A DNA stretch of 64,000 bases from Bacillota bacterium. Its GTDB lineage: Bacteria; Bacillota_I; Bacilli_A; RF39; UBA660. The stretch lies in NCBI GenBank assembly GCA_015059245.1, contig SVAU01000003.1, positions 1 through 64,000 of the forward strand, in the 5' to 3' direction. Numbering within the stretch: position 1 is the stretch's first letter; the number at the start of each line of letters is the position of its first letter. The notes below the pieces were generated by a model. That model was not told the origin of the DNA and did no database searches. It saw nothing but the letters and a program-made list of their open reading frames with translations. Below are positions 63,301 to 64,000 of the stretch, one piece after another. The position numbers and the translations under genes were made by a program.

Positions 63301-64000
63301 GGATTACTAATACTGAATTCTACTTCTGCTGTAGTCATAGTTTTTTTGTCTTCAAGAACTTTCATTGAAACTATGTCTACTTCTTTTTTATCTAGTTTTT
63401 CTGGTAATGCAATGTATGGTTGTGTTGGCATTTTTGTTGTTGTGAAATTAACGTGTGGATAATATCCGATTTTAACCATTTCTTCTACATTGAATCCATC
63501 ACCTAAAACACTTTGTTGGAATGCAACGTCATTTAATGCTGTTGCTGTTGTTTTTTGTTGGTCAGCTTGTGTATATATTTTACTATTGTAATAATAGATG
63601 TCTTGTAAGTCTGCTGTAGCTCTAACCTCACCTACTGCAGGTCCTTTTGAGAATAAACTTCCGTTTGAATCACCAACTGTATAAACGCCTTTAATTTGAC
63701 CGTAAGTTTCATAAGCGATTAAACCACCTACTAATTTACTATCTTTTGGATAAACCATATTTGGTAAAACATAAACGTTTTCTACTCTAGATCTTACTCC
63801 ACCATATTGTTCAACTAATCCTAAGTTTGATGCGGTACTTGTATATACTGGATCAATTATGATATCTGAACCATAGATGTATCCATTCTTGATATCTCCA
63901 TAGTTTTGTCTAACTAGTAAACTTGAATGAGAATAGAAGTTTGTTTCGTTAACTACATTTACTACGAAGTTTTTAATAGTACCACCAACATAGTTTGTTG
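57327..64000 (-). CDS. Giant multi-domain surface protein with GLUG-type repeats (5' end outside the window)
   Basis: The reading frame stays open from the Met codon at 63758 to the window edge with no stop, and the extra sequence (ending VYVLPNMVYPKD before the rest) has the same repeat style, so the true start is beyond 64000; at least 2,220 residues are visible. Layout from the visible N-terminus: Gly-rich GLUG-like/beta-helix repeats (YVGGLVGFS, VGGLIGHAYDG, AGGLIGRLG), interrupted by two copies of a module that pairs an Ig-like domain with an ADWKTINDHNNQNYALMNDL-type segment (second copy SLEDWNAIDSNYPENYYL); then a LamG/concanavalin-like domain (about 62% along), further beta domains, a Ser/Asn/Lys-rich linker, and a C-terminal membrane helix with a basic tail. 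No LPXTG and no HExxH were seen. Adhesion or host-glycan interaction is inferred. Confidence 0.85.
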   Translation of the reverse strand, partial: TNYVGGTIKNFVVNVVNETNFYSHSSLLVRQNYGDIKNGYIYGSDIIIDPVYTSTASNLGLVEQYGGVRSRVENVYVLPNMVYPKDSKLVGGLIAYETYGQIKGVYTVGDSNGSLFSKGPAVGEVRATADLQDIYYYNSKIYTQADQQKTTATALNDVAFQQSVLGDGFNVEEMVKIGYYPHVNFTTTKMPTQPYIALPEKLDKKEVDIVSMKVLEDKKTMTTAEVEFSISNPEGAKITDISISDLDCNIVFQEYEDGNTILRAKLLNPVNYYSKYTILSITSTSSGYESTREYANGEKYANVEFFKEIRTIADWKTINDHNNQNYALMNDLSFYNNTSFYIANYSGTLEGNGFTIRDAKITTSGKRGIFDKFNGIMRNLTFENIEKTTDTPYSGVIGESTAYAVFNNVHVKDITITIPETSKQSTLYVGGFVGYSAASKYQNCSASNIKIISDSQTSGVAIGGLIGKTAGGNVINNFARNVDIKVDKSVGVEGVGGLIGHAYDGTGGDTIIANTYSTGKIVSNNIYTGGLVGVCTGTVETSYTTVNVSGDLGYVGGLVGFSTTAASGYTKNLSLGNIYTPKNGDKLIPNIELGDTNFTLEDTLINGVESSEAYGGSTLTREQLSVDTTYIDVIELGKAFDYSKSSEGILPKLYQQDTEELIPNQIDVRVPTEPLNITKVEVDYGRNEAGEEKSAAIVTLTFEKIPEGSEVTNLVIEGAKMISTQQNGTDTVVAKFEPIKYYDYYKLSGVELTTNNQKEIQDKQNIIEIQFFKSIKSLEDWNAIDSNYPENYYLETDIDLSQATNQTNITLNRLIGKDKIVDGEKTKYQIHNFNLENKSNKTGICILEKVVNGISNINFNNITITDTSTGGNSYINIIRYNYGDMSDMEFKDIKIDAKKKYYVAPIGVNYAQKVSNIDIKNIDIVAYENASGFIAYAENGEGREYTNIHGDDIIVTGTTHRLAGLFGVMRTSNSVADYKINNISVINSKITASSTSATYIGGIAGYGDCGRYCTVKNTTIEGERYVGGIFGYQLSRYSRDLEVYNVTIKSDHNNGYRVGGIGGYTRDLFNSYVIDSDLYMTAPNAYGLGGISGYRDSYYFRANGVTGTTLTGTQDVGGLIGRQSGGETHSSYVQDCTIKGTINVGGLIGNHKSNWLLRSHVTRTSVEATESYAGGLIGRLGNTEMSHGYVRESYGTDMTVYSKQYAGGLFGGLFYSLYYPNTIYSLYFEGSITSEDGTTAGLATGDEFNSEVLPLDRIGFYEDSTINRVKAKTYGSKPVLGTNMLSNISLVNGHYLGNVGEEIYNRSYPNAGYGKDYIKLEAGKTYTIGVDVKSGYDWLRVKVYDVDGTFIKDMTSASNNHYPRAYNFNRQNQVTFHILRDVYIRVMFYDMTQIDGYYLYETTYGNHDVNADDLLDYQDLITKSTWTRYQNSTGTSYDYAYSTKLNFPYNNYDFTKINNRIDATVTTSKGLATGNAVASITSLPHEGMIMDGKNDTVTIENASLLPPKDNFTVSARITPISNTMKTYQFIYLANDPSKNSNGFGLFVHSSSSARLLYIRINGSNYSTGLYIPLKASTEVTATYQKNTNNTKYTTKVYINGVLRYTKSDCAAITMHDTAKIRISPSNYDTGGTNARYLGIYEYLAVYDTVISESLIKNNYNTTNWNVNNLQYLFDFRNINSGSFYKEGAHYPTLLETNVKGEDGNYIIQKYQEKLPAEYDANEVSRLTPLPNPSLTNRTYMSNRFSVSNQTSSTISKDMLGSNIIMLNKAIKDIYKVYPSGTNTVNIEFDKTYADVSFKYKNGDYQSPIQKLTDRTFTLSYDYKNDLILTIKGSSQEETITITKEDLAKTIQINNNEYYHIENNKLYNNDKKVVDNAYNIYNNLVLLDNNKVYDIETKETYEVITHKGIYASPIPLAEYNVQNRVVKTFYNYSIITDLEGNEVVRNVQIHVRGEKIYIFDANDSSKQDMNVFNTYNTEEYQVSLIDGHLISIKAGIKIPNYFSNNNIEEVDQDVNSKDAIIMVRYKNGYTVAFDYYTGEELFSYGTKEKVSLFKFIGNSMSGEYVLSSSNNTFSESNKLKETVTNVTDKEVKDKLSDKLTSPSKPNNNEYEGEPVDNTGTVIESTKLTDEYVQIYNNTTGEYEVYSTNDILNSNNTIVESTSNKINRNAFLYNYFQGQERNTFFEKTRLTIIMIIIGLVIINLALFIKNINTKEAHKNEKIKAN

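Noticed and set aside
57327..63758. IgA1/Zmp-type M26 metalloprotease
   Set aside because: The repeat modules are similar, but no HExxH zinc motif is seen in the visible part.
1..64000. tRNA, rRNA, tmRNA, riboswitch or CRISPR
   Set aside because: Intergenic gaps are short and none shows a cloverleaf, a known riboswitch core or regularly spaced repeats that I can support.

Overview
The window is very AT-rich (roughly 25-30% GC by eye over most of its length) and gene-dense. TGA is used as a normal stop (for example at 619-621 and 4774-4776) and Trp is TGG, so this is the standard bacterial code and not a Mycoplasma-type code. Bacilli-type dnaB and dnaI, spoIVA, spoVIF and a GerA/GerC/GerB germinant receptor operon point to a low-GC, spore-forming (or sporulation-gene-bearing) member of the Bacillota. 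It is probably an uncultured, gut-type lineage of the Bacilli/Erysipelotrichia kind; the exact taxon cannot be fixed from the sequence. I saw no rRNA, tRNA, CRISPR array, insertion sequence or prophage.

Layout. 1-6.1 kb, minus strand: a CDP-alcohol phosphatidyltransferase, fmt, and the helicase-loading pair dnaB-dnaI with a downstream unknown. 6.1-11.6 kb: several membrane-anchored proteins (one joins a histone-H1-like tail, a membrane segment and a thioredoxin-like domain), HU, and a zinc-ribbon protein with a long Pro-Ala repeat. 11.6-18.5 kb: spoIVA, a long-tailed class B sortase, fhs, spoVIF, a small DUF1540 protein and a polysaccharide deacetylase. 18.5-31.2 kb: priA with a C39-like peptidase-domain membrane protein, deoD, a PHP phosphoesterase with a degenerate cytidine deaminase relative, a membrane-anchored serpin, an ASCH protein, DUF523 and several orphans. 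31.3-32.4 kb: a secreted-protein gene of clearly higher GC with paired direct repeats upstream. 32.4-45.1 kb: an XRE regulator, unknown membrane proteins, a ParB-motif orphan, a lipoprotein, a serine beta-lactamase-like exoprotein, a patatin, a condensation-type acyltransferase pair, two tandem paralogous membrane proteins and a GNAT. 45.1-51.9 kb: a Memo/AMMECR1 fusion, an E2-like acyltransferase, PPi-dependent phosphofructokinase, an rRNA uracil methyltransferase and a DUF1016 nuclease. 52-55.4 kb: the germinant receptor operon. 55.4-64 kb: a membrane protein, a DUF4358 protein and a giant surface protein whose 5' end lies outside the window.

Common threads. (1) Envelope and exported proteins dominate: sortase, deacetylase, serpin, beta-lactamase-like protein, C39-like protein, beta-propeller and the giant GLUG-type protein. 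(2) Sporulation and germination genes (spoIVA, spoVIF, ger operon) are spread through the window; spoIVA and spoVIF share an identical 12-base -10-like element. (3) Replication and restart functions (dnaB, dnaI, priA, HU) are present. (4) Expression signals are compact: many promoters look like extended -10 elements (TGnTATAAT) 15-40 bases from the start codon, many stop codons sit inside the terminator hairpin, and ribosome binding sites often lie inside an overlapping upstream reading frame. For several genes this moves the start to an internal ATG, and those revised starts are used here. No intergenic stretch exceeds 300 bases; the longest (31232-31488) is described below.
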